DNA from: Gonatopus flavifemur
Taxonomy: Eukaryota; Arthropoda; Insecta; Hymenoptera; Dryinidae
Assembly (NCBI GenBank): GCA_018340375.1
Contig: JAFFJZ010000020.1
Coordinates: 3,720,001-3,784,000, forward strand
Direction: 5' to 3'
Length of the DNA: 64,000 nt
Shown piece after piece: positions 44,943 through 56,971 of this stretch. The translations under genes and the position numbers were made by a program. Each line of letters starts with the position of its first letter. Position 1 is the stretch's first letter. A model generated the notes under the pieces. That model searched no databases. It was given only the letters and a program-made list of their open reading frames with translations, and was not told where the DNA came from.

Positions 44943-45215
44943 ACCCTAATAGTAAAATGCTGAGCAAATATGCAACAAATTGTGAAAACGCACAACAACG
45001 GTTTGAAGCAATTTGCAGGGACATTGCGTCCCCAAATGCGCAACAATATGCTGTAAATCTAGGATTTTAGCTTTAGTTGTTATCGTATTGCTGAGAAGTT
45101 GCTTGGTTTCATGAAACTCTCAATCACATGCGTAGCAAATTCCCAGCAACTTTACGAAAACTTGATGAACAACGTAAGAGCAACGATTGCACAGCAACTT
45201 TTGTTGTATGGGGAA
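44943..45215. mobile_element. Candidate GCAACAA-word MITE
   Basis: ATGCAACAAATTGTG, GCACAACAACGG, GCAATTTGCAGGGAC and ACAGCAACTTTTGTTG words cluster here. The ends CCCTAATAGTAAAATGCTG and CAGCAACTTTTGTTGTATGG are only loosely inverted. Confidence 0.35.
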
Positions 45216-46586
45216 TTAATAGTATTCTTTAACTGGGGTCAGGAGAAATAGTAGGATGACGTGGATTTGAATTGTTTGAATACCTTTGGTGTTGATGAAA
45301 CTTGACAGAAAGAAACAATTTTCTTCCGAAAACGAATACAGAAGCAAGAACACGCACGATAGGAAGTAATCGATATCCTCTCACAAGCTTGACCGACTGA
45401 ATGTTTACGATTCCGAGACCACGTGTTTCGAACGCCGCGTGCTTTTAGCTATGAAATCAGTACATATGTAATGTGTCGTTGTTGATAGTCATTCAAACAG
45501 GATCAGTTTATAACAACAATTAACTGATCTCAATAAGGAATTGGAAATAATTCTTATGAAATTTTCTTGAAAATACTCAGTAAAAAAATCACCGAAGTTT
45601 GGCGGGAAGTAATTATCTCGATCACAGTAGGTACGCAGTAAGAAATTTTGTGTTAGAAACGGTCCACTCAAAATCCGTGTTGAAAATCAACACTGATAAG
45701 TGAATTGAATGATTGAAACTTTTGTGTCAATTCCTTACATCATATGTCTCAAAATTCAACACAAATTTCAAGGGAACCGTTTGGGACATGCACGTGTGTG
45801 AAAAATACACAAAATTTTCTACTGTGTAAAAATTCCCTAAAAATTGGTATAGTTATCACATTTTCTGGTATAATTGACAAAATTCTGGTAATTTATCCGA
45901 GTTTTTCTCCGGCTTATGCTGATAAATTTTTTTAGTCGCAATAACCAACGCACTTCGAGATTTCTTATTTGGGATAGGGTAAGGGAAGGTAATTTGCTGA
46001 CATTCTGTGTTTGATTGTAAATAACTCCCGTAAATGAATGAATAGGACCTATACCTCATTTAGTATATTGTTCCACACGTTTTCAACAATGGTATAGAAC
46101 ACCAACGTTCCAAGTTTGATCTGAATCAAAATATCCATAGGTAAGTGAATTTGTATTTGAGGTAGGTAAATTGGTGATGATGGAGGTAATTTGGTGATAG
46201 TGGTAGGTTAATTTGATGACATAGAGAAAACCACTGTTTGGTAATTAATCATTCTCAAAAACGTTGAAACGCATAAATTTGAAGCCACATATGAATATCT
46301 TCGCTATTCTCTGTCATCAAATGTAGCAAAACATCCAAATAAGGATCAGTATACGAATTGGTTTGTGTATAGATGCAATTTATTAGCGAACGTTGAATCA
46401 ACGCTTCTGTTACGCTCCAGCATACGTTTCGTGTACCGTTCCTTCCCGCTTCCATTTTCACCAAGGTATGCTTGGTGAAATAATTGAAAATATTAATCCA
46501 GTTCAGGTTGAGGATGGCAAAATATCATTAGTCTCCAAACGGCGTATACGCGAGAGCATGTTGTTGTAACCCTAATTATAATTAAC
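45216..46586. other. No gene recognised
   Basis: 46140-46225 has a short imperfect tandem of GGTAATTTGGTGATGATGG-like units. Otherwise featureless. Confidence 0.4.
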
Positions 46587-46812
46587 GGAAAAAAATAAAT
46601 AGTTGCAGCAACTATTTGAATAGTCGATCTTCGACCATCTTCTCAAGTAGTTGCTGCAGCTATTTAGTAGTCGGGACGAGTAACACTTTAGCTGCCTCAA
46701 CTAACTCGATAGTTGCACTAACTCCACTGTTGAAAATTTCTGCATTAATTTTAGTATGTTTGCTGGAATTTTTTTTCAGGTACGTGCATGGATTCAATTT
46801 CATACACATTTT

Positions 46813-46948
46813 CAGTACCGTCTTTACAAATTCTTCATCCTTCTTCAATCGATGTGCAACAAAGGACAGCCGATGGGCAGTTGCCCATACGTTGCCCTTT
46901 GTTACACATCGATTGAAGAAAGACGAAGAATTTGTAAAGACAGCACTG
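46813..46948. repeat. Near-perfect hairpin of 136 bp
   Basis: TCTTTACAAATTCTTCATC and CTTCAATCGATGTG pair with CACATCGATTGAAG and GACGAAGAATTTGTAAAGA around a centre near 46873. It interrupts homology with the relative at 49165, so it is a separate insertion. The symmetry creates long frames on both strands that are not genes. Confidence 0.8.
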
Positions 46949-47028
46949 CACATTTTACATTAAATTCAATGTAGAATGTGTATAAACCTGATTTCATGTA
47001 CGTAATTGGAAAAAACTTCCAGATCCCT

Positions 47029-47129
47029 AATAGCACATAATATTGTAAAATATGCTCAAAATATGATAGAGATATTATGATATGCCTACCATATTCTGAG
47101 CATATTTTATAATATTATTATGTGCTATT
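47029..47129. repeat. AT-rich hairpin of ~100 bp
   Basis: AATAGCACATAATATTGTA and AAATATGCTCA pair with TGAGCATATTT and TATAATATTATTATGTGCTAT. It sits between CTTCCAGATCCC and GGATATTTCTGAC, which are nearly adjacent in the copy at 49335-49350, so it is an insertion. Confidence 0.75.
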
Positions 47130-47246
47130 GCGGATATTTCTGACAGTGCAACGTAAATACTTAAGGTATTTTGAGTTAGTTGAGGCAGCTAACGTGTTAC
47201 TTGTCCTGACTACTAAGTAGTTGCAGCAACTATTCCTTCTTTTTCC

Positions 47247-49164
47247 ATGTATAAAAAAAAAATCTACTCGAATTGAATGAAATTTCACAAGGTTTGGCAA
47301 AATGTAAACAGATTCTTTAAATTGAGAATATTTCGACATGATGAAAACAAATATATTTTTTTCAAGAGTCCTTATCAATGGAAATTTTTTTCCATACAAT
47401 AACTTCGATGACGCACTCCTTGTCATACGATGTCGATAAAAGTACGATGAGTAAAAAATCAACTGTTTCTAGTCATACGTTCACGTGATTGACGTTACTC
47501 GAATCATAAAATTCTGAGGAATATTCATTGGTTACTCTTCAGAGTTTATATGAGTGATTCTATCGAGTATATCACCTTGTGAAAAATAGATTATTGAAGA
47601 ACATTGTAAATAATTGGTAATCTGCATTTGAATCGATACTATTTATCATAGTATCGATTAAGACGTATTCGGTTGATAATTCTTGTAGCCTTGGTGATTA
47701 AACCGAATGGAATAAACATTATGCATAACGACGTGGTGATTCGTACAGTTTATTAGGACAAACAAATCCAAAATAATTGAGAATTGATAATCATTAACAT
47801 CCTGGGAAGAGTTGATTTAGGTCTCAAAAACAGATGGAAAAATTAATCGGATCGACTTAGATCTATTCAGATCAAAAGTACTTGATGCTCAGGAAATAGA
47901 CAGTTGATGCACGCAAATTGGGATCATAATGTTTCACTGGATGTTGCTAAGGTTTGAATCGTTTATTGAAACGAATGAGTAATCGAATAACGGTCCCAAG
48001 AGTTTTATGGAAAAGGTCTTATTAAAACATGTTCTTCAAGTTTGAATCCTTTATAGAAACTTCACGAAAATTCAAAATCACAAAATCTGATGAATTATCT
48101 GCTGGTAATTTATCTGCTCGAATGAATTATTTGTAATTTTCTTACAACCGACAACATCGATCGGAGAATGTACTGCGAGATTTTGGGTCTTTAAGAGCTG
48201 AGTATTTCATTATTGGACAAATCATTTTCAGTAAACGATTCAAACTTCAGCAACATATAAAACCCGATACGTGGAATCCATGAGATCCGATGAGATTTGA
48301 TATGAGCATTTGTCCATGGATTTATGAGATTTTAAAATATCGCTATGAAGATCAATGAGCGCTAAATTGGATTTTATCGGGCATTATAAGCCGTTGTGTA
48401 TAAGTCTCATTTGCACATTTACTTCATATTTTCAAGATAATCATAACACGTTTGAGAAGTTCTTGTGCTGCTTGGGGAGAGAACACAACCCTTTTGATGT
48501 TGAGTGTACATTATACGTATATTCATGTCCATGAAATGTCCAATGGATCTTCAAATGTCCAGACGTTGAGTAGACCTCTATGGAACGTTCCCTGAATCTT
48601 CATGTTCTTATGGGGAGAATACCCAACTGCTAAAAACCCAGAATTTTGCAGTACTTTCTTGGAACGATATTTTCAATTCCAAGGAGTTGATTTAGACGGT
48701 TGAATAAGGATCAGTCATCAGATTCTCTGGATTCAAATGTCCGTTTTGTTTCTATGAACGATTCAAACTACAGCAACGTTTTCCAAGGATTTGGGTATAA
48801 ATATCCACCAACCTGATCAAACTAACAATCTAACCCGACCTAGAAGATCTCTTTTAAGCTTTTGATAGGGATATTTTATCAAGAATTCAAGTAGATAAAA
48901 GCTACTTTAAGAAGATGTTAGAGTACTCAGGTTTTCATCTTTCCCTTTCCATTCATCGTAAAAGATTGAGAGAGCGATATCGATGACAAGTGCGATTACA
49001 GGTCACTGCTTCTATTGCATACTATTTTCATCCTTTCGAATAAATGAATGTTGATAATGTTCAGATCGAAATCATGAGAAACAATTTATGCAAGTAGTTA
49101 ATGATGTGATATTATTATCGAATTTTGCATACCGTGTTCGAAGAATACTCTATATAAACTCTTA
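47247..49164. other. No gene recognised
   Basis: 48450-48620 has a CTTGTGCTGCTTGGGG block followed by GAACGTTCC and ATGTCC words, probably one surviving end of a CAGCA-type element. 47815-48080 has TAGATC and TTTGAATC words but no ends. Nothing coding. Confidence 0.4.
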
Positions 49165-49356
49165 GAAATTTCTGCATCAATTTTAATGTTTTTGCTGAAA
49201 GTCATTTTCAAGTACGTGCATGAATTCAGTTTCATACAGATTTTACATTAAATATTAATGTGAGCTGTAGCATTATGTATAGTTATTTCATAGAATGTGT
49301 ATAAACCTGAATGCATGTATGTGATTGAAAAAACTTCCAGACATTCCTGACAGTGT
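49165..49356. mobile_element. Relative of the 46725 MITE, uninterrupted
   Basis: It matches both halves of 46725-47148 but lacks both hairpins. It ends CATTCCTGACAGTG. The left CACTGT end is degraded. Confidence 0.55.
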
Positions 49357-49758
49357 ATTTAACATACTTTATTTCCATGTCGAGTAAAATGGAGATTGAA
49401 GATTGAATAATTTCATTTGAAGATCCTATACAAAATTCGATGCTCTTGGTTTTCAATTTGAATTCATCAACCATGTCAACAGAATATAACGAATTCAAAG
49501 AGCCAGACAACACAACGTGCCATTGCAACGTTGATGGAAGGTTTATAGAACGTAGGGAAAATTTTCTGAACGTTCAAAAAACGTCCCAGAAACACATTTT
49601 GTTGTTAGGGCGAATTCTTCTCTGACCTATTTTGAGAGAACTGTTTTGTTAGTTCAACACAGTATTACGTGCTAATGAGTAACTTACTAGTTTTGCCCAA
49701 TCCACGCTGATTGAATTCAACTTATCAGTTACTACTAATCAGTCAGCGTCCCGTTAGG
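49357..49758. other. No gene recognised
   Basis: Includes GAACGTAGGG, GAACGTTC and AACGTCCC words at 49545-49595 followed by an unpaired end, perhaps a fragment of a CAGCAC-type MITE. Confidence 0.35.
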
Positions 49759-50686
49759 AGGGTGTCTAGCAAAATATGATTTTGGAATTCCCGACCAATT
49801 CCCGACTTTTTCCAGGATTTTTTGGGAAATTCCCGGATCGAAAATAAAATGCACACACATCAATTTCAATTAACATTTTCGATGGCATAATACAATGTGA
49901 TAAGAAAAATGAATTCGAAGTTGAATATTCAAATATTGATTATTTTGAATGGACACGTTTTCAATCAATGCTCCAAATCATTCATATCCAACTCAGCTCC
50001 ATTTAATTATGATGCGTTTTGAAAATAAAATCAAGTATATTAAGTATATCTTAAAGGAGTCAGTAACAGACTATTTCACGAACATTTGGGAATTCTTTCG
50101 AAAATTCTTGAAACAGTCGCAAGACCTCTGAGAGAATATTTGAAACAACTCTCAAATCTCCCCTAGGTAGAAATATTCTGTTAAATCCTATTACAAATGG
50201 TGAAATTTTTGATTAAATATCATTAAATTCCATTGGAACCTATTCATTTTCCCATTCGTCAATGAGATTTTATAGCTTATTTGTAACAGGGCCGTGAAAT
50301 AGGACTTCTTGAGTTGTGTAAGGTTTCTGGAATTCTATAAGAATTCAAAAAGAATTTTTTTTCGAGAATTCTTTAGTGGATCATTCATTGCTGTCTAGAC
50401 CTGGCTGGAAAAATTATTCTGAAAATATCTGAGAACCTTTGCATAACTCTCAAAGTTATAACAAAAGATATCAATATTCATTTCAATTAAGATTCGAAAT
50501 AATCAATTATTCGTCGATGGGGGAAAAAAAAACCTTTCTAAGTTTAAAAATTCTGCACACACAAAAAAACAAAAATATAATTGAAAATTTCCCGGAATTT
50601 TTTTCATTTCCTGACGTTTTCCCGACGGAAGTACAATTCCTGACTAATTCCCGACTTTCCCGGAATTCCCGACTGCTAGACACCCT
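49759..50686. mobile_element. Element with AGGGTGTCTAGC ends
   Basis: AGGGTGTCTAGC at 49759 mirrors GCTAGACACCCT ending at 50686. GGAATTCCCGAC, AATTCCCGAC and TTTCCCGG words line both ends. The word GTTAG occurs on both outer sides, possibly part of a target duplication. hAT-like affiliation is suggested by the short ends and the subterminal words but is not proven. Confidence 0.7.
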
Positions 50687-50810
50687 GGTTAGTTTTTCCT
50701 AATTAGTTTTTCCTCTTTAGCACTTCATCGGTCGCAGAAAAGAACTTGTGATATTTCTATCAGGATTATTTCGGATGAACGAAGCTTCCAGCATGTACGC
50801 TGGGTTTGAG

Positions 50811-51194
50811 AGGATACAAGCGATCCCCGCAGATGCAACCCGCCATACAAACGTACAGACCGAGTCAACATTTTTTCGGTAAGAATACTCTGAACTGAAT
50901 TAATGGAGAAGTATGAAATTTTCAGGAGTCAATCTTCAATCCTTTATTTATCGCGGTACATCGCCCGAAATTGAAATTTTGAAGAAACATTTTTTTCTCA
51001 GTCAGTAACACAAACTTTTTTTTCGAAATTCAAAATTTGGCCGATGTACCGCGGTGGATAAGGGATTGAAGATTGATTCCTGAAAATTTCATACTGCTCC
51101 ATGAATTTAGTTCAGAGTATTCTTGCCGAGAAAATGTTTACTTAGTCGGTACGCTTATATGGCGGGTTGCATCAGCAGGGATCGCTGGTATCCC
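50811..51194. mobile_element. Palindromic MITE of ~385 bp
   Basis: CGATCCCCGCAGATGCAACC at 50821 mirrors GGTTGCATCAGCAGGGATCG at the right. The arms run through AAGAATACTCTGAACTGAAT and GGAGTCAATCTTCAATCC to a centre near 51000. Confidence 0.8.
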
Positions 51195-52320
51195 CTTAAG
51201 GATGTCCCCTGGTCGATTTCGTCAATCAGAAAACTACCAGATCGTTTCAACCGTTTCACATCATTTTTATTCAATCAATTACAATGATATCTAGATCAAA
51301 AAGTTCAAAATAAATCAAAGAAGCCGGCCCTGGTCTCAAAATAATTGTACACGGGTTATATTTGTTATAATATAGAAAAAAAGGACAAGTGAATAGAAGT
51401 TTTTAATTGGCTAATAACGATTTTTCGTTCTAATTAATTACAATGATTGAGTTAAACAACAAACAGACTAGACCCGGATTGTTTGATTAATTCTAAATCT
51501 TTTGATCCACAGTTTGATGTCATTAATTGAATACCAATAACGAAAAACGGTTCAAATGATCTAGTGGTTTTCTAGTGGGAAAATTGACCAAAGCACTCCC
51601 TTAAATGGCCCGCGGGGTCCGCGCCCCGATTATTGGAGGGGCTGAGGCTGAGGTACTCCAAACATTGAGACAAATAATTGAATCATTCTTATATTGCTTT
51701 TTCTTCCAAAAAGTCCATATGTTTTTCGAGATGCTTGTACTAAAAACCTAAACCTGAACCCCCCCCCCCCCCCCATGATTTTTACAACTATGCATTCTTG
51801 GGTGAATCCCCAGCTCTCCTCAAGGCCCTGACAAGACTAGGATTCTAACAAATCTACCCGGATTTCGACTGGAGTATGTATACTATACCTTAACTTTTAC
51901 CCAAAAAGAGTATCAACATCAACTCTATTCTGCTCTGAGGACCATATAAACACGTGTTTTCCTCGCTGATAATTGAATCTAACACCCGCATGCCACGTTT
52001 GAATTTCTGTCTTGATTGATTTAGAACACGCAAATTTACGGAAACTGGGAGAAAATGAAAAAAAGAGATTTTTTCCTACGTGTTCTACATTTTGCCTCTT
52101 TATGTGAGAATCATTCGCCTGATTCACCTCATGTAAATTCAACATATACGAACCATATAAAGATATTCTCTCCCCCATGAAGGTGAAACTAGCAGATTTA
52201 AGCCAGCAAACTTGGACTCTAGCTCATCGTAGAATTGTCGTAGGATGATGAAACCGACACCAATGAGATTTTTGAATCATAATCTTTAAAAATATGTATT
52301 TCAGAAAAATTCAAATTCAC
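51195..52320. other. No gene recognised; contains a run of 16 C
   Basis: A homopolymer of C lies at 51759-51774. A short GC-rich stretch is at 51605-51650. No coding or repeat structure is supported. Confidence 0.4.
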
Positions 52321-52594
52321 ACTCTCGAAATCTGAAAGAGTGAAAAATCACGTGTTTCACTCCACTAAGTCTCAGAAGTGAGCCAGTCCGCTTCGAGTGG
52401 GATTTTCATTCGTTTCGAGTGAACCCTCACTCTTTTAGAGTGACAAATTGACTCTAGAATTTGAGTGGCTGTGAGTTTCTAACCTCAAACCTTAGAATAT
52501 CACTCTAAAAGAGTGGAAATTCCACTCAAAATTTCGACAGGCTCACTTTTGGCTGGCTGAAAAGTGAAATCTCACTCTAAAGATTTCAGAGAGC
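52321..52594. mobile_element. 274 bp GAGTG-word MITE, copy 3
   Basis: Direct homologue of 9313-9586, same length, with ends ACTCTCGAAATCT and AGATTTCAGAGAGC. It is more diverged than copies 1 and 2 are from each other. Confidence 0.85.
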
Positions 52595-52634
52595 AGTAGC
52601 GCAGTTTACAAACGCGATCTGCTAGTTTACATTT

Positions 52635-52849
52635 TCTGGTTAAAAAAACCATTGATTCTCGCCAAATCTCATTGAATCTTATACAATGTTCTGACCAAAT
52701 CCTATTCAAGCATTTGTGAATGAGATTTAATCAGATGAATGTATTTCTTCAATGTGATTTTGATTGAATCTTGCCAAATCTGCTTAGATCTTGTACAATG
52801 TTCTGACCAAATTCATGGCATCAGATTCTATGGATTTTTTTAACCAGGC
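52635..52849. mobile_element. MITE of the CCTGGTTAAAAAA type
   Basis: TCTGGTTAAAAAAACC at left mirrors GGATTTTTTTAACCAGG at right. TACAATGTTCTGACCAAAT occurs twice as a direct repeat inside, at about 52682 and 52794. Confidence 0.65.
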
Positions 52850-53783
52850 TCTGCTAGTTTCAGTTTTATCTTTCCCACGTAAAGTATCTAGATAGTAAAA
52901 AAGTTATCTGAAACATTTTCACGCGGCTGCAACTCTCCCTCACAAGCTTCATGTCCACCGGAGGAACCTTGTTCCTCCACTCCTTTATCTTTTCACAAAA
53001 ACACGGGTTACACACGTGCTATATCGTACTACGAACGATCCATAAAATGTATATGGAATTAACATACCAGAATCAATTTGTTTTAATTTGCGCGAGGTGT
53101 AAGACAGTCGTTACGGACATGCAAAATAGAATTCACACTTCGTTATTTCAAATTTGTTCACATTTTCTGTGATAATAGATTCGTCACTTGGGACAAGATA
53201 CATTTTTTATTCGGAATTATGAAATTCAAAGGATCTGAGACAAAAATAATCTGTTCGACGGAAAGAGTACATAATTTTGAAATTACTGTAAGTGCTAAGA
53301 ATCTTTATTATCGTAATACTGATACGGATGTGTGAAAATGATCGACCTCTACTGTTAACAAATTATATTACTTATGAAATAAAACCTACATTTTGAATCT
53401 TGTTGGAATTCTTGCTAGTTTTGAACAATCGCTACCCTGATTCTTTTCCGTCCAAGTTCTCTTTGCATGGTTCCCCAGGAAACATTTTTCAACATTTTCA
53501 TCTAGAAGAATTTCCCAATTGATAAGGGTCTCTGGTCCAGACAGCTGAAAATTGAGGTATTTTTGGGGATTTGATTTTTAAAGAACCCTTGATACATTTG
53601 ACACGTCATTAATCAACATTTCGAGATCATAAACAAATTTTTTTTCACATAAAATGCTCTAGATCTTGTGAGGCCTAGTGAGGTGTATCAGATTGTAAGA
53701 CCACGTCGTTATGATGAGAAGGGGATAAATATAAAATCAAAATCGAAGTATAAAAGGTATGTTGACTTTATTTAAATAGTCAG
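52850..53783. other. No gene recognised
   Basis: Short frames without domains. No repeat ends. Confidence 0.4.
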
Positions 53784-54182
53784 ATGAATCGTTCAATCAA
53801 TTTCTTGTTAATGAAAAAAAAGATTTTGTCATCAATTTGGATCGTATTAAATTTTTTCCCCATCTGCGGAGCAACTTTGCTGACACCATTTTTTTGGGGA
53901 AAATTCCACAATCATTTTTTACAGTACACTGAAGAACGAAAGCTGGTGAAAGGAGAGGTAAATAATAAGTGAAGTTTGTTTCAAGTCGAAAAAAAGAAAG
54001 ATCGTTGGTTTTTTTTTCAATTCGATTACAGTATATTTACGAGCGAGGAAAGAGTTATTGTGACTCAAGGAAAAGCGGTGCTCTGTCCACGTAACCGAAC
54101 GAGTTGTTCACTTTCTTCCGTATCGCAGGATAAACCCTCCGTCTTCCGGCAACGATTTGCAAAACCGGTTCGTGATGCGTAA
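53784..54182 (+). other. Possible host exon pair (weak)
   Basis: An ATG at 53784 opens 62 codons with a hydrophobic stretch after several Lys (KKKILSSIWIVLNFFPICG), like a signal peptide. GAG|GTAAAT at about 53955 could be a splice donor. A pyrimidine tract and ATTACAG at 54013-54031 could be an acceptor, leaving an intron of about 75 bp, a normal insect size. From 54032 to 54180 the base composition rises to about half G+C and a frame is open to 54182. However the phase at the proposed junction does not lead into that longer frame; it gives only about 20 more codons. No homology recognised. Confidence 0.2.
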
Positions 54183-54414
54183 GCTACTCGTGTGGAAATT
54201 TTTCCGGGCTCAGACTTGGGCCAGGTTTATAATCCCTACCTAAAATGTGACCCTGGTTAGGACACCTGGATTGGCCCCATCTTAAGGTGTTACGCTTTTT
54301 AATCTAGGCCCCGTAATGGTTACCAAACTTGGCCCACATCAAGAATTCAACTTGGGCCAACTTAGGAAGTTCATTTTAACCCATATGAATTTTCAAATTC
54401 CATCCTGCGCTGCA
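54183..54414. other. TTGGGCC-word stretch
   Basis: CTTGGGCCAGG, GATTGGCCCC, CTTGGCCCAC and CTTGGGCC words resemble those of 39788-40693. The ends could not be paired. Confidence 0.4.
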
Positions 54415-55345
54415 CTCAGAGAAATTGCTTAGTTCCGTGGGCCAAAATACTTTAGTTGATAATCTTTTAGTTCGTTTGAATAAATCTTTATTTGATATGA
54501 ATAAAAATGTGTTTGCGTCAGCAAAAACAATAATTTGACGTCTATTCATTTTAAATGAAAAAGTTCAGTTAATAGTAACATAAGTATTTTATTTGTAATG
54601 AATAACAATTTATGCGCCTTGGATAAATTGTTTCATTTCAAAAATGTTTATTCAAGGCAACTGGAAATATTTATTCAAATGGGTTCCTGAATAAATAGAA
54701 TCTAATTACGCATGTGCTGACTACCATTTCATCATTTTCCATTGTTTCACCGGCATTTCCACCAAAAGTTGGAAAAGTTTTCAATTCAATCGGTTTATCG
54801 GTTTTGTGATCGTTATGTCTGAAGGCCACGTGCAGACCAGTGAAGTGCTAAAATGTGGAGCAAGTGGAAATGTAAGAAAAATTTCAGAATCTCTCCTGAC
54901 TAAAATAATCTCAGTAGAAATCATTCTAGTTATTCTCTAGGCCTTGAAAGACCTTACGATGCCCTTGTGAGGGACTTTCACAGCTCAACAAAGCCTTGTA
55001 ATAACCTCGAAAATTACTGGAGTCATTCCTAGTAAAGTTGTTTAGAGATTCCTAGAAGATATTTGATTTTCAATAACTAACAATATTCCAGTACAATCAT
55101 ATTTTATCAACTAAATAATTCAGTTGAAATATAATAGCATTATGATTCAATTGGAATATTTGGTTGTCAAAACGTCAAAATATTTCTTTGTGAGAAGTGA
55201 AAGTTTCACTCATTCCAACTAAATGTAATTGACTAAACAAAATACGTTGATTTGAATGAAAATCTAGCTATCTGATATATGAATAAATTATTTTGCTGCT
55301 GTGGCTAGCATGTAGTTACAGCAACTATGTGATTTTTCTCACTGT
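54415..55345. mobile_element. Candidate MITE with CACTNNGAGAAA ends
   Basis: CACTCAGAGAAATTGCTTAG at 54415 is loosely mirrored by the end GATTTTTCTCACTGTG. GAATAAAT and TTTATTCA words are abundant near the left. The match is imperfect, so the call is tentative. Confidence 0.4.
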
Positions 55346-55849
55346 GGGCCCCAGGATTTTTGGGTGATATTCCTCAGATAAAAGAAAAATGAATTTGCTC
55401 CAGCAAAATGTGCTTTGAGGGTTAGCTTTTGATAGAACTATGCTTTATGTAAAAGTACCATCAAATCAAAAACAGAATAAAAATTTACATCCGCTCTTGT
55501 ATGTAAAGTTTCAGAAAGGTAATCAAAATATTTTTTCCAGTCAGCCAAAGGCGTATCAAATTTTTGGAATTTTAATTTCAAGCTCATAGGTTGTTTGCAA
55601 TTCGTTTCAATTTTTACAACCTGGAAACTAAGAGCATTGGAAGAATAAATTTCAAAAACATAGAAATCAAGATACGTTTTAATTCATTCAGTGTCAGAGA
55701 TTTCCCTGGTAGAAATAAAAGACAACGCAATTTTGACCTAACAAAATTGAGCATGCCCCGAATGTAGGCCCAGGGCCTCTACGGGATGTGGCTGGGAATG
55801 CCCAAATTACAATATTTGGGCTAGACAATGGTGGCAGTATAGATGAGGT
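55346..55849. other. No gene recognised
   Basis: AT-rich, no features supported. Confidence 0.35.
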
Positions 55850-56971
55850 ATTACCTGAAACAGTATCTCCTGAAAGAGCACCAAAATTAAATGAAAAATT
55901 AAAATAAATAAAAAAAAAAATTTAAATACTGTCTAGTAGGGGTGTGCGGGTAGCACTTTTTATCGGGTCGGGTCGGGTTCGGGTATTTGTATTTCTTTTC
56001 TTTTCGGGTCGGGTCGGGTCGGGTCGGGTACCCGATTAAATCGGGTTTTCCAAGTCGGGTACCCGAATATAATAAAATTGCTTGAATTTAATATTTTCAA
56101 CTTCTATTCGAAGTTGCCATTGCCGTTGATATTTTAAGGACAAATTGTCTTGAGCGATTGTAGGAATAAGGGGATTTCATATCAATTCAATTCTAATATG
56201 AAGAATGCCATATTCACTACAAGTCTATTAGGGTTCTTACTCCATGTAATTGATTATGCAGTGCATTAAGAAATCTCCAAATTGCTTCATGGAATGTTTA
56301 TATTTATTTTTTAATTCAATTAAAAAATATAATCACATTTATATCTCATAAATAATATATTATCTATTTTCGTATTTAGTAACCACAATATAGAATCTTG
56401 AACATCAATGAAAATAAATATTCTTCTTATAAATATCATTCTTTTTTCATATTTTTAAATTTGAATGGAGGAAGCACAACTCTTCCACATGTTTTGTCAG
56501 CAATCTTGATCGAGTTGCTGTCACAATATTTCCTGCTGAGGAAAACGTTTGCTATATTTGAATTACCCGAATGTAATCGGGTACCCGAAAAACTCGGGTA
56601 ATTGAAAAACCCGACCCGACGGGTACCCGACCCGACAAAAACCCGATGACTCGGGTACCCGCACACCCCTACTGTCCAATGACTTGAGTGACGTGGAACG
56701 TTCGTTTTCTACATTCAAACACATTCTGAATGATAGACTACATAATTTCACTATGGAAAGCTTGGAGCAGTACATCGTATCAAAATGATGATAAAAATGA
56801 AAAAAATGGTCATTCTGTTTGATTTCTGATTTTTTTATGAATAAAAACTCGTTACAATTTTTTGATATTTTACTGCATATTTTTGACGTTTCACTGCATA
56901 TTTTCAGATTTTTTCATGCATATTTGCATGCATATTTCCCACTTTTTTCGTTGCATATAATCCGGTCTCTA
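55850..56971 (+). pseudogene. hAT transposase 3' end with dimerisation domain, split by a MITE
   Basis: 56672-56788 translates as LSNDLSDVERSFSTFKHIL then NDRLHNFTMESLEQYIVSK and a stop. This is the conserved C-terminal dimerisation motif of hAT transposases (VERSFS, then a basic block and ESLE). The segment 55850-55928 (ETVSPE, then APKLNEKLK) is homologous to a second hAT relic at 60612-60650, so it is the upstream part. The 3' untranslated part runs with TTTGCATGCATATTT words to a terminus at about 56971 (CCGGTCTCTA). It is truncated at 5' and interrupted by 55937-56671. Confidence 0.75.
55937..56671. mobile_element. hAT-type MITE with CGGGTACCC words, inserted in the hAT gene
   Basis: TAGGGGTGTGCGGGTA at 55937 mirrors TACCCGCACACCCCTA ending at 56671. 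The flanks CTGTCTAG (55929-55936) and CTGTCCAA (56672-56679) are an imperfect 8 bp target duplication, and the right copy encodes the start of the LSN motif. Both ends carry arrays of CGGGTCGGGTCGGGT or its complement. Confidence 0.85.

Larger units (their letters stand above)
46725..47148. mobile_element. CACTGT-ended MITE nested in the AGTTGCAGC element
   Basis: CACTGTTGAAAATTTCTGC at 46725 is loosely mirrored by the ATATTTCTGACAGTG end at 47148. A relative without the two internal hairpins lies at 49165-49356, sharing AAATTTCTGCAT, GTACGTGCATG, AATGTGTATAAACCTGA and AAAAAACTTCCAGA. Confidence 0.65.
46587..47246. mobile_element. AGTTGCAGCAACT element with nested insertions
   Basis: GGAAAAAAATAAATAGTTGC near 46588 is mirrored by CAACTATTCCTTCTTTTTCC ending at 47246. 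Further in, TAGTAGTCGGGACGAGTAAC mirrors GTTACTTGTCCTGACTACTA and GCTGCCTCAACTAACTC mirrors GAGTTAGTTGAGGCAGC. Its centre is occupied by another MITE. Confidence 0.75.

Noticed and set aside
46616..46963. Long overlapping frames on both strands (97-115 codons)
   Set aside because: They arise from the near-perfect hairpin 46813-46948.
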